Shown: one piece after another, positions 1 through 5,706 of the stretch
How the letters are laid out: every line of letters begins with the position of its first letter
How positions within the stretch are numbered: the first letter of the stretch is position 1
Virus record (IMG/VR): IMGVR_UViG_3300030380_002187
Coordinates: 1-32,836 of that record
Length of the DNA stretch: 32,836 nt
Source of the DNA: a virus
Direction: 5' to 3' (one strand)
The notes under the pieces: generated by a model
The model's database searches: none
What the model was told of the DNA's origin: nothing
Seen by the model: the letters and a program-made list of their open reading frames with translations, nothing else
Translations under genes and position numbers: made by a program

Positions 1-24
1 AAGATGAAAACTAAACATAGCAAG

Positions 25-53
25 CAGGACGTTATATAACGTCCTGTTTTTTT
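25..53 (+). terminator. Rho-independent terminator of an off-window + strand gene
   Basis: A perfect 22-bp palindrome at 25-46 (arms CAGGACGTT / AACGTCCTG around a TATA centre) is followed at once by seven T at 47-53. This is a classical intrinsic terminator reading rightwards. The reverse direction lacks a T run, so it serves + strand transcripts arriving from the left, which implies a + gene ending just before the window. Confidence 0.85.
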
Positions 54-71
54 CTTGGATATATAGAAAGA

Positions 72-98
72 CGCAGGTCGCAGGTCGCAGGTCGCAGG
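72..98. repeat. CGCAGGT heptamer tandem repeat (4 units)
   Basis: Four CGCAGG cores spaced exactly 7 bp apart (72, 79, 86 and 93) form a short perfect tandem array. It lies between the terminator at 25-53 and the promoter-like sequence at 116-143, in non-coding DNA. The same core recurs, with T or C as the seventh base, in the array at 999-1113 inside the 3' end of the nuclease gene. I do not recognise a named repeat family. Confidence 0.85.
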
Positions 99-115
99 AA
101 TAAAACTTTTTATCC

Positions 116-143
116 TTGCTTTTATGTGCGAATCTGATACAAT
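116..143 (+). promoter_or_regulatory. Candidate sigma70-type promoter for the 172-924 gene
   Basis: TTGCTT (116-121) and TACAAT (138-143) are separated by 16 bp and end 28 bp before the start codon at 172. The -10 matches 5 of 6 consensus bases and the -35 only 3 of 6. An upstream terminator (25-53) means the gene needs its own promoter, which supports the call. Confidence 0.45.
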
Positions 144-171
144 AAATCATCAACAATAGAAAGAAGAAACA

Positions 172-924
172 ATGAAAAATAAAACGCCAAACGGTTATAC
201 CATTTATGACGGGCCAAGCTTACTGGATAACATGCCTATTATTTGTGTCGCGTTAACTGGTAAATCTAGAAATAGCAAAACTGGCGCGATGATGCAAACT
301 GTTATCATCCGCAAAGACATCCCGCCAATTGAAGCAAATAGAACTGGCGCAGATTATTCTATTTGTGGCGAGTGTCCACACAAGGGCACGCCAACAAATA
401 AGGACAAAGGCACGGCCGCAGGCCGCGCTTGTCACGTTACATTGATGCATAGCCCAAATACAGTTTATAAACAATTTCATCTCGGAGCGTATCCGCATTT
501 AAGCCAGGACGAATTACCGGAGCTCGGTAAAGATTGGAAAATTAGGATCGGTTTTTATGGCGACGGGGCTTGTATACCAAGCGATATCTGGAAAGCTTTG
601 TTGTCACAAGCTAAAGGCCATACCGGATATAGCCACCAGATAAACCAGTCACAAGCGGATTTTCTTTCAAGCTTGTATATGCAATCAGTTGAAACCGAGA
701 TGCAGGCCTTTGCGGCATGGTCAAAAAACATAAGAACTTTTAGAATAATAAAAGATGTCTCGGAAGTAGTAGACGGAAAAGAGATCTTGTGTCCTGCATC
801 CGAGGAAGCAGGTAGCAGAACAACATGCCTCGAGTGTGGCTTATGTGCAGGTACTATGACTAAATCCAAAAAGTCAATTGCCATTGTCGCGCATGGTGCA
901 GGCAAGAAACACTTTGCAGCATAG
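172..924 (+). CDS. Conserved phage/plasmid-type protein with two Cys clusters (function unknown)
   Basis: 250 aa. Two cysteine clusters are visible: C65-x2-C68-x-H70 with C87, and C207 followed by C219-x2-C222-x2-C225, so two zinc or metal sites are likely. Between them lie a GFYGDGAxIP segment (about 127-136) and TGYSHQ (151-156). From memory the CPAS-EAG-T-C-C-LC-G C-terminus and the final KSI-I-AHG belong to a family of unknown function common in phages and plasmids (I believe DUF7227; not verified). The gene is monocistronic: its own promoter candidate lies upstream, a purine-rich Shine-Dalgarno (GAAAGAAG) precedes the ATG, and a hairpin terminator follows 4 bp after the stop. It converges on the nuclease/terminase unit on the other strand. 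One CGCAGG core (417-422) lies within it. No function is assigned. Confidence 0.85.
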   Translation: MKNKTPNGYTIYDGPSLLDNMPIICVALTGKSRNSKTGAMMQTVIIRKDIPPIEANRTGADYSICGECPHKGTPTNKDKGTAAGRACHVTLMHSPNTVYKQFHLGAYPHLSQDELPELGKDWKIRIGFYGDGACIPSDIWKALLSQAKGHTGYSHQINQSQADFLSSLYMQSVETEMQAFAAWSKNIRTFRIIKDVSEVVDGKEILCPASEEAGSRTTCLECGLCAGTMTKSKKSIAIVAHGAGKKHFAA

Positions 925-928
925 CATC

Positions 929-954
929 AGGAGGCCTTGTGCCTCCTCTTTTTT
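929..954 (+). terminator. Rho-independent terminator after the Cys-rich protein gene
   Basis: A 7-bp perfect stem (AGGAGGC 929-935 / GCCTCCT 941-947) has a 5-nt loop and is followed by CTTTTTT at 948-954. It starts 4 bp after the stop codon of the 172-924 gene and sits between two convergent genes. Confidence 0.9.
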
Positions 955-965
955 AATGATAGATT

Positions 966-1433
966 TTAATTACGCATTTTCTCCTGTGTATAGAGAGGCG
1001 CAGGCCGCAGGCCGCAGGTTTGTGTCTCTCTGTTCCATAGATCCAAGGCCGCAGGTCGGAGAGCCGCAGGTAGGCCGCAGGTGTCTCCTATATATAAGGC
1101 CGCAGGCCGCAGGTCGGAGATGCAAGATCCATGGATCTGTAAGGCTAGAGCCCCATCAAATAAAAATACATCGCCTTGGAGAGGTGCGTGGAGCAAGAAA
1201 AAACTCACGCCACCACAACGAGAATGCGCCAGATGCCAAGCAATCTGTGACTTTTGCACCTTTGCCCTATCATTTTTTATCATTTTTAATTCAACCCATA
1301 GTGGTACGCCATTCATACAAATATAACAGTCTGGCATTCCTTCGGATACGCGGTTCTCAAGCCTTTGAAAATGCGTCTTTTTCGGGAAGCTTTTCTTCAA
1401 TACTTCCCATAATTGTTTCTCCGTTTTTGGCAT
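966..1433 (-). CDS. VRR-NUC / PD-(D/E)XK-type nuclease with a repeat-derived C-terminal tail
   Basis: 155 aa. The first ~100 residues have the layout of small phage VRR-NUC/Holliday-resolvase-like nucleases: EKQLW near the start, then RLENRVSEGMPDCY with the GxPD motif at about 32-35, then WVELKM (about 46-51) supplying the E-x-K catalytic half. IAWHLAHSRCGG is also typical. After about residue 105 the sequence becomes low-complexity, with repeated LRPAAL and LPAALRPAAL units encoded by the CGCAGG repeats (reverse complement CCTGCG). So roughly the last 45 residues look like coding sequence created by repeat insertion. The start overlaps the terminase small subunit 3' end by 77 bp; I kept ATG 1433 because the conserved N-terminal helix begins there. 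Such nucleases often sit beside terminase genes and may help DNA processing or packaging (inference). Confidence 0.8.
   Translation of the reverse strand: MPKTEKQLWEVLKKSFPKKTHFQRLENRVSEGMPDCYICMNGVPLWVELKMIKNDRAKVQKSQIAWHLAHSRCGGVSFFLLHAPLQGDVFLFDGALALQIHGSCISDLRPAALYIGDTCGLPAALRPAALDLWNRETQTCGLRPAPLYTQEKMRN
999..1113. repeat. Irregular CGCAGG repeat cluster inside the nuclease gene
   Basis: Eight CGCAGG cores occur here: 999, 1006 and 1013 (7-bp period); 1050, 1065 and 1076 (irregular); 1101 and 1108 (7-bp period). The longer unit CCGCAGGTCGG occurs twice (1049-1059 and 1107-1117). The cluster falls within the 3' third of the - strand nuclease gene yet keeps the reading frame open. It is the same unit as the intergenic array at 72-98. 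Confidence 0.85.
1125..1138. repeat. 14-bp perfect palindrome
   Basis: AGATCCATGGATCT is its own reverse complement. It adjoins the CGCAGG cluster inside the nuclease gene. Part of the sequence (AGATCCA) also occurs at about 1040-1046, so it may be part of the repeat-associated structure. Confidence 0.6.
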
Positions 1434-1911
1434 CTTCTGTCACCTTGTACTCGCCTTCAACGAATGCGTGTGGATATGATTTTCTAAGCTCATTTAATCT
1501 GCCTACTATTTCGTCTCTGGAAAGACTATCTATCTGGTGTATGTGGTTTGCCTCGCGTCTGTCTATTGTAAGACCGCCAAGGCTCGAGCGTATCTTTTCG
1601 GCATTGATTGCCGCAGAGTATTGCCCCGCCTCTTCAGCACCTTCTGAGAGCTCTGCAAGCCTTTTTAATTGTCCAAGCAAAGTAATTCCATATTTCTTTT
1701 CTCGAGTCTCTCTTAATTCTTTTATAAACTCGACTACTTCTGGATATGATTTTCCATCCAATAATTTATATGCATGTTGTGCGGCCGAGTCAGAAGCATA
1801 TCCTGCCAGTCTAGCACAATCTGCGTTTGAGTTTTTGCCTTCAATATATAATTTTGCAAATTCTTTCTGTCTTTGTGTTAGACCAGAAGGCCTTCCAAGT
1901 TTCTTTTCCAA
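1357..1911 (-). CDS. terS: Terminase small subunit (TerS-like)
   Basis: 184 aa. The N-terminal segment has the small-terminase pattern LTxRQKEFAKLYIEGKNxxADCARLAGY (about 11-38), followed by a helical middle and a charged C-terminus. This matches the HTH DNA-binding part of the Terminase_2-like family, which recognises phage DNA for packaging with the large subunit. The start codon is TTG (1911-1909 on the - strand), placed 9 nt after a strong GAGGAG Shine-Dalgarno at 1926-1921, and no ATG start fits. The 3' end overlaps the nuclease gene by 77 bp, so the two are co-transcribed. The large terminase is not adjacent in this window, which is unusual. A candidate promoter with repeats lies upstream (2018-2045). 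Confidence 0.8.
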   Translation of the reverse strand: MEKKLGRPSGLTQRQKEFAKLYIEGKNSNADCARLAGYASDSAAQHAYKLLDGKSYPEVVEFIKELRETREKKYGITLLGQLKRLAELSEGAEEAGQYSAAINAEKIRSSLGGLTIDRREANHIHQIDSLSRDEIVGRLNELRKSYPHAFVEGEYKVTEDAKNGETIMGSIEEKLPEKDAFSKA

Positions 1912-1993
1912 TAGTAAAATCTCCTCAAATTTTAACTCTAAAAATTATTTTTTTGTGCGCGGTATGCTTTATAGCCCTAAAAAGTGTGACATA

Positions 1994-2069
1994 TGGGACG
2001 TACATGTGACGAGCACTACTATAAAAAACAATAACTTAAAGGCAACGTCCCAACGTCCCACTCGTCCCA
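1994..2069. repeat. CGTCCCA iterons: three direct copies and one inverted copy
   Basis: CGTCCCA occurs at 2046-2052, 2054-2060 and 2063-2069 (spacing 8 and 9 bp). Its exact reverse complement TGGGACG is at 1994-2000. The copies flank a candidate - strand promoter (2018-2045). All lie in the 299-bp divergent gap between the terminase small subunit and the first gene of the early operon. The arrangement suggests binding sites for a regulator or an origin protein (inference). Confidence 0.7.
2018..2045 (-). promoter_or_regulatory. Candidate promoter for the terS-nuclease unit
   Basis: On the - strand TTGCCT (2045-2040) and TATAGT (2023-2018) are spaced by 16 bp. The three CGTCCCA repeats end directly at its upstream edge, and the inverted copy lies about 18 bp downstream of the -10. 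Transcription would run into terS (start 1911). Confidence 0.5.
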
Positions 2070-2149
2070 CAACTTTTTTAAAAAACTTTTTTTATTTTTC
2101 ATCAGAATACACTATATGTAAAAAGGTTAAGATTTATTCATTTTATCCC

Positions 2150-2180
2150 TTGACGTGGGAAAACCTATCTTTTATTTATA
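2150..2180 (+). promoter_or_regulatory. Candidate promoter for the early operon
   Basis: TTGACG (2150-2155) and TTTATA (2175-2180) lie 31 bp before the first start codon at 2211. The 19-bp spacer is longer than ideal. The AT-rich surroundings and the position in the divergent gap make it the best + strand candidate here. Confidence 0.35.
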
Positions 2181-2210
2181 TACCATCAACATTAATAGAA
2201 GGAAAAACAA

Positions 2211-2435
2211 ATGGCAACACAAACAAACGACCAGTGGATCGAGGACGGAGATTATTCCATCGAGAACCATGGTTCGGTGTTCTTGGTCTTCCCACAGAAT
2301 GAGGATGCCAAGGAAAATTTAATCAACAACGTATCTAATGAGGTACAGTTTTTGGGTGATGCGATGGCCGTTGAGCCAAGGTTCATCACTCACTTAGTAG
2401 AGATATTTAACAATGAAGGTTGGAGGGTTTGCTAA
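2211..2435 (+). CDS. Small acidic protein, first gene of the early operon (unknown)
   Basis: 74 aa, acidic, no recognised motif and no membrane segment. It begins MATQTNDQW with an AAGGA Shine-Dalgarno. It is the first gene of a run of about fourteen short, tightly coupled + strand genes. The stop overlaps the next start as TAATG. Its last four residues WRVC are encoded by a ribosome-binding cassette (TGGAGGGTTTGYTAATG) that reappears at the end of the next gene. Position suggests an early, possibly host-takeover gene, but nothing in the sequence shows a function. Confidence 0.75.
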   Translation: MATQTNDQWIEDGDYSIENHGSVFLVFPQNEDAKENLINNVSNEVQFLGDAMAVEPRFITHLVEIFNNEGWRVC

Positions 2436-2767
2436 TGACTAATTATGCACACATTCAAACAAAAGAGGCATGGTTATGGACAGACTTTGGGTTTGATTTT
2501 GCTTCTCGTATTTTTCCACAAGATATTTTAGACGATTTGCCGAGGTATGTACGCGGTGAGAAAAAAGGCAAGATTAAGAATCATAAGATTGTTTGGGAAA
2601 AGGTCGAGCGTGGCGGTTGGACAAGAACCAATGGTGTTGAGAAGAGAGTCGGTAAGGTCATTAAGGCACGACTTGTGTGCTCTCCTTTTCGAGAAGAAGA
2701 GCAGACTGTTTTAGATTATGGGCGCGATGCTGAAGGTAACTGGCAACCAACTTGGAGGGTTTGTTAA
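2435..2767 (+). CDS. Small basic early protein (unknown)
   Basis: 110 aa from ATG 2435, chosen over an upstream TTG (2420) because GGAGGG at 2422-2427 sits 7 nt before this ATG and the codon overlaps the previous stop (TAATG). The protein is rich in Lys/Arg and Trp (for example WEKVERGGWTRTNG, then KRVGKVIKARLV), compatible with nucleic-acid binding but not diagnostic. It ends in WRVC like its upstream neighbour. No family recognised. Confidence 0.75.
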   Translation: MTNYAHIQTKEAWLWTDFGFDFASRIFPQDILDDLPRYVRGEKKGKIKNHKIVWEKVERGGWTRTNGVEKRVGKVIKARLVCSPFREEEQTVLDYGRDAEGNWQPTWRVC

Positions 2768-3069
2768 TGGGAAGGAATTATATAATAAAGCCAAAGAAGC
2801 AAGATAGCGCAGAGTTTCGGGTTTATGTAAGGAATTTAATACACGAAGTAGGCAAGCACATGGATGATTTTCAATCAACCAGAGAAGACTTTTTTCATAT
2901 GTCAAACGAGATAGCTACCATGCCTAAAAAAGGTGCGTGTGACATTTACATGATGGCAAATGAATTAAGCGATTTATCTGAGGAATTAGATTCATTACAT
3001 GAAAAAACTTTAGAAGTTTGGGACAAACTAAGAGAATGGAATCCTAATTGGCAAGGAGAGGAAGAATGA
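2767..3069 (+). CDS. Small early protein, helical (unknown)
   Basis: 100 aa from ATG 2767, preceded by the same GGAGGG ribosome-binding cassette as the gene before it and overlapping that gene's stop as TAATG. The middle and C-terminal parts look helical, with heptad-like hydrophobics (NELSDLSEELDSLHEKTLEV). The end overlaps the next gene by an ATGA junction. No family recognised. Confidence 0.75.
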   Translation: MGRNYIIKPKKQDSAEFRVYVRNLIHEVGKHMDDFQSTREDFFHMSNEIATMPKKGACDIYMMANELSDLSEELDSLHEKTLEVWDKLREWNPNWQGEEE

Positions 3070-3320
3070 TTAACTTTAAATATTTAGTGGATAGTTTCCC
3101 AGAAAACAAAGACCAAGCGGAGGAGCTATGGCAACAAATCTGTAGCTCCCTTGCACCAGAAAACTTACATGAGGATGGTGAGATATCTAATTCTCAGGCG
3201 GATCGTAAATTCATGGACATCCACCATGATGCACGATTGTTAGCTACCGTGTCTTCATGCCCAAAGCATATTGCTGACAGGTGCGATGACGATATTTCGA
3301 TGTATGTAAGGAGAAAGTAA
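3066..3320 (+). CDS. Small early protein (unknown)
   Basis: 84 aa from ATG 3066. A longer in-frame version from ATG 3048 is rejected because GGAGAGGAAG immediately precedes 3066 and ATGA coupling with the upstream stop is the pattern throughout this operon. Three cysteines (about residues 26, 65 and 73) are scattered without a metal-binding pattern. The next ATG follows the stop with no gap. Confidence 0.7.
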   Translation: MINFKYLVDSFPENKDQAEELWQQICSSLAPENLHEDGEISNSQADRKFMDIHHDARLLATVSSCPKHIADRCDDDISMYVRRK

Positions 3321-3515
3321 ATGGATTTAGAATGGTACGATGAACCTGTGACGGTCGAGCAAGTAAAAAATTGGGTTGGCAGTACATGGGGCGATGTTGG
3401 TAGTGAATACACATTCGACAATCTTTGTTTGCTTTTGGCTGAATTAGCAAATGGGGAATACGAAGGAGAACAATTTAAGCACGACATCCATGACACTTGG
3501 AGGAGCACACAATGA
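3321..3515 (+). CDS. Small acidic early protein (unknown)
   Basis: 64 aa, acidic, starting directly after the previous stop, with AGGAGA 7 nt before the ATG. Trp-rich for its size (5 Trp). It ends in an ATGA overlap with the next gene. No motif recognised. Confidence 0.7.
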   Translation: MDLEWYDEPVTVEQVKNWVGSTWGDVGSEYTFDNLCLLLAELANGEYEGEQFKHDIHDTWRSTQ

Positions 3516-3661
3516 CACGGTATGATTTATTACAAACATTGGAAATGATTTTTCCTAACAAAGAAGAAAATGATTCTTGGTTTGTTGCAAGCGAAGATGA
3601 AGGAATAGTTAGAATAGCATTTGTTGTAGATATAGAGGGAGAACACAATGACTATATTTAA
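3512..3661 (+). CDS. 49-aa early protein (unknown)
   Basis: A short frame read directly from the sequence: ATG 3512 overlaps the previous stop (ATGA), GGAGG lies at 3499-3503, and the stop TAA is at 3659-3661. It begins MTRYDLLQTLEMIFP and is acidic. It overlaps the next gene start by 14 bp. The coupling and the strong ribosome-binding site support it as a real gene; function unknown. Confidence 0.65.
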   Translation: MTRYDLLQTLEMIFPNKEENDSWFVASEDEGIVRIAFVVDIEGEHNDYI

Positions 3662-3821
3662 GGTAACTTTTATACCGCATAACACACTAGAATACACTTA
3701 TGAGGTTGAGGCTGATAACGAAGAGTTGGCCTGTTCACAAGCTCGTGATGATTTTAGAATGGATGTTGGCTACGACAAATCAAAAGATTTTATTATTAGT
3801 GATGTAGAGGAGGATGCATAA
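3648..3821 (+). CDS. 57-aa early protein (unknown)
   Basis: ATG 3648 follows GAGGGAGA and runs to TAA 3819-3821, overlapping the next gene as TAATG. The sequence alternates hydrophobic and polar residues (MTIFKVTFIP, then LEYTYEVEADNEE) followed by a helix containing ACSQARDDF, which suggests a small beta-alpha fold of the kind seen in several short phage proteins. No specific family is claimed. Confidence 0.65.
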   Translation: MTIFKVTFIPHNTLEYTYEVEADNEELACSQARDDFRMDVGYDKSKDFIISDVEEDA

Positions 3822-4360
3822 TGTTCGGTGATGTTAATTACGATCCAAATAAATCCATTGATGATTATAAAGAGCTCACTTGTGACGAGACACTAACCTT
3901 ATTGGAGTATGCTTTCGGGGCTAAAAATGTCTATCTCGTTGAAGAAGGCGAGGGTTACATTCTGGTAGAGGCTGATTCAATTTTCAAGGCACATGGGAAA
4001 AAGTCCATGCGGTTTGAGTTGGACAAGCTAAACCTTAGATGGGGCTATCACTATGGTAGGCCAGAAGGATACAGTAACGATGTTATCTGTATCTATACTA
4101 AGGAGGCTGATAAAAATTCAGATATTGAGATGAATAATTTATTTTACAAAAAGGTTTTATCTCATGTGTTATTTGAGCAAACCATCACGAGCTCTAAAAA
4201 AGAATTACAAGAAGTTTTATTCTTTGACGAGTCTACTACTGACTCTTGGAGTCTTGAAAAATGCAGGATTCAATATGTTAAAGACCAGATTGAATTTTAC
4301 GAGGGAGGAAATCTCGAGGCTGAAGTTGAAGAATTGTGTAAGGAGATAGAAGATGCCTAG
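3821..4360 (+). CDS. Early operon protein, 179 aa (unknown)
   Basis: 179 aa, acidic, soluble, with no recognised motif. The N-terminus starts MFGDVNYDPNKS; the C-terminus is a long charged helix (LEAEVEELCKEIED). It is coupled to the upstream gene by TAATG and overlaps the next gene by 8 bp. Codon use is like its neighbours. Confidence 0.75.
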   Translation: MFGDVNYDPNKSIDDYKELTCDETLTLLEYAFGAKNVYLVEEGEGYILVEADSIFKAHGKKSMRFELDKLNLRWGYHYGRPEGYSNDVICIYTKEADKNSDIEMNNLFYKKVLSHVLFEQTITSSKKELQEVLFFDESTTDSWSLEKCRIQYVKDQIEFYEGGNLEAEVEELCKEIEDA

Positions 4361-4787
4361 ACTAATGATGGTATGGGAATGGCAAGATGCCTTCAGTAAA
4401 TGGGGGTTCATGGACGGAGATGGATGGAACGGCACGCACCTTGTAAGTGAGTTTATCGAGTCACTTGGGTACGAGGTCGAGTGTGATACTTGGGGTATTC
4501 ATAACTATCTAATTCTGGACATTCGGGAAAAGATAGCGGGAACGGACGCAACAGTTTCTATCTTGTTTAATCCTAACAATAAAGTTGGCGATGATCTAGA
4601 TGATTGGAACGATGAATGCCGCAAGCGTATGAGAGCTTACTATTCTGGTAAGGAAGAACAAAAAGAAGGTGAGACAGAAACTGATTTTGATCCATTAGGA
4701 TATGCAGATCCCGAGTCTTATTTGCCACAGGATTTAATTGATTCTTTGAACGAAGAATTTCACAACGAATATGAGGTGTATGAATGA
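4353..4787 (+). CDS. Early operon protein, 144 aa (unknown)
   Basis: 144 aa, acidic, with GGAGATAGAAG before the ATG. It holds several Trp in its first half (WEWQDAFSKWGFMDGDGW) and an acidic C-terminal region with a segment DPLGYADPESYLP. No family recognised. It overlaps the cell-wall hydrolase gene downstream by 4 bp (ATGA), so the two are translationally coupled. Confidence 0.75.
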   Translation: MPRLMMVWEWQDAFSKWGFMDGDGWNGTHLVSEFIESLGYEVECDTWGIHNYLILDIREKIAGTDATVSILFNPNNKVGDDLDDWNDECRKRMRAYYSGKEEQKEGETETDFDPLGYADPESYLPQDLIDSLNEEFHNEYEVYE

Positions 4788-5209
4788 TAGAGACTGCATT
4801 AGTATGCCTTGCACTTAACATCTACCATGAAGCTCGTAACCAACCAACGATAGGTCAGGTGGCCGTGGGTCAGGTAGTAATGAATCGTGTTAGGGATGAG
4901 AGATTCCCTGACACGGTGTGCGAGGTTGTCAAACAGGGGCAGACCTATTCTTGGCAGCCCGACCTTCCAATCAGAAACAAGTGTCAGTTTAGTTGGTGGT
5001 GCGATGGTAAGAGCGATAGGCCGCAGGATAAAAAGGCTTGGGAGCATGCTCTATTGTTGGCATCAGGGGTATATCTGGACAAACTACATGATTTTGTGGA
5101 AGGATCAACACACTACCATGCCATTTATGTCTTACCAGACTGGCATGAAAGCAAACAATATGTGGTTAGAATTAACGACCATGTATTTTATAAGTGGGAG
5201 AACGATTGA
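4784..5209 (+). CDS. SleB/CwlJ-like cell-wall hydrolase
   Basis: 141 aa. It carries the hallmark of the Hydrolase_2 (SleB/CwlJ) family: NIYHEARNQ (12-20) with the presumed catalytic Glu16, then GQVAVGQVVMNRV, FPDTVCEVV, CQFSWWCDG and the C-terminal GSTHYHA. These enzymes cut peptidoglycan, mostly as muramidase or lytic transglycosylase. There is no signal peptide and no membrane anchor, so periplasmic access would need a holin or leakage. It sits in the early operon, far from the late endolysin (14828-15346), which is unusual. It could be a second lysin or act on septum or wall; this cannot be settled from sequence. The start is ATG 4784 in an ATGA overlap. Confidence 0.8.
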   Translation: MIETALVCLALNIYHEARNQPTIGQVAVGQVVMNRVRDERFPDTVCEVVKQGQTYSWQPDLPIRNKCQFSWWCDGKSDRPQDKKAWEHALLLASGVYLDKLHDFVEGSTHYHAIYVLPDWHESKQYVVRINDHVFYKWEND

Positions 5210-5406
5210 TGTGGAAGCGTTGCATGGTTTGCGGTGAAAGAGCAGACGCAATAGAAAACAACACACCTTATTGTGCAGACCATTGGTTTAAATTTTTTAC
5301 AAACGAAGGAGGATTATATGGGAAAGATGAGCGATCTAGAAATCGAGCTAGAGGAAATGGAACTAAGCTTAGAAGAGTTTCGGCAACAGATACGCGAACT
5401 CAATGA
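5209..5406 (+). CDS. Small zinc-finger-like protein
   Basis: 65 aa from ATG 5209 (TGATG overlap with the hydrolase stop). CMVCGERA at the N-terminus followed by YCADHWF gives a C-x2-C ... C-x2-H arrangement within the first 26 residues, like a small zinc knuckle. The C-terminal ~30 residues are basic (KDERSRNRARGNG) and overlap the next gene by 89 bp, so the true functional part may be the first 35 residues. An earlier in-frame ATG (5194) is less likely because of the coupling pattern. Confidence 0.55.
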   Translation: MWKRCMVCGERADAIENNTPYCADHWFKFFTNEGGLYGKDERSRNRARGNGTKLRRVSATDTRTQ

Positions 5407-5530
5407 TGCCGTTGTTAATTTTCAACCGCCAAAACCTACACGGCAGACCAGAGCTAAGACAAGCTCTAAGAAGGCTAAGAACATAAGCGGATGGAGAAGA
5501 GGCCTGGAACTTGGAGGTAGTTTAAAATGA
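5318..5530 (+). CDS. Small coiled-coil protein with a basic tail
   Basis: 70 aa from ATG 5318, chosen because AGGAGG lies 5-10 nt upstream. Residues 5-33 form a clear amphipathic acidic helix (DLEIELEEMELSLEEF) followed by a Pro/Lys/Arg-rich tail (KPTRQTRAKTSSKKAKN). The pattern fits a small oligomerising, nucleic-acid-contacting protein, but the function is unknown. The stop overlaps the next ATG (ATGA). Confidence 0.65.
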   Translation: MGKMSDLEIELEEMELSLEEFRQQIRELNDAVVNFQPPKPTRQTRAKTSSKKAKNISGWRRGLELGGSLK

Positions 5531-5706
5531 TACATGGAGATGACATGGATTTCCTTCTCAAGATACATGATGAGTATCAAGATGGAAAAATAAATTTAAA
5601 AGAAGCAGTTCGCAGGGCTCAACTGGTCTTGGATTTATCGGAGGATTCTTTGAAAAAAGTATTCACGGATATCGAAAGAAACAATGTGGTTAAGATTGCA
5701 GGCTAA
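5527..5706 (+). CDS. 59-aa protein upstream of the SNF2 helicase (unknown)
   Basis: Read directly: ATG 5527 overlaps the previous stop (ATGA) and the TAA at 5704-5706 overlaps the helicase ATG (TAATG). Starts MIHGDDMDFLLKIHDEY and is largely helical. The tight coupling on both sides and the good codon pattern support it as a gene. No family recognised. Confidence 0.65.
   Translation: MIHGDDMDFLLKIHDEYQDGKINLKEAVRRAQLVLDLSEDSLKKVFTDIERNNVVKIAG

Noticed and set aside
72-98. CRISPR-like array
   Set aside because: Units are 7 bp and directly adjacent with no spacers, so this is a simple tandem repeat.
555-905. 116-codon - strand frame inside the Cys-rich gene
   Set aside because: Antisense shadow of a gene with conserved motifs, no ribosome-binding site.
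878-2302. 474-codon open frame on the + strand across the nuclease/terminase unit
   Set aside because: It lies antisense to two genes with clear family motifs, has no ribosome-binding site and a composition unlike phage proteins here. It is open because the complementary genes lack stops in that register.
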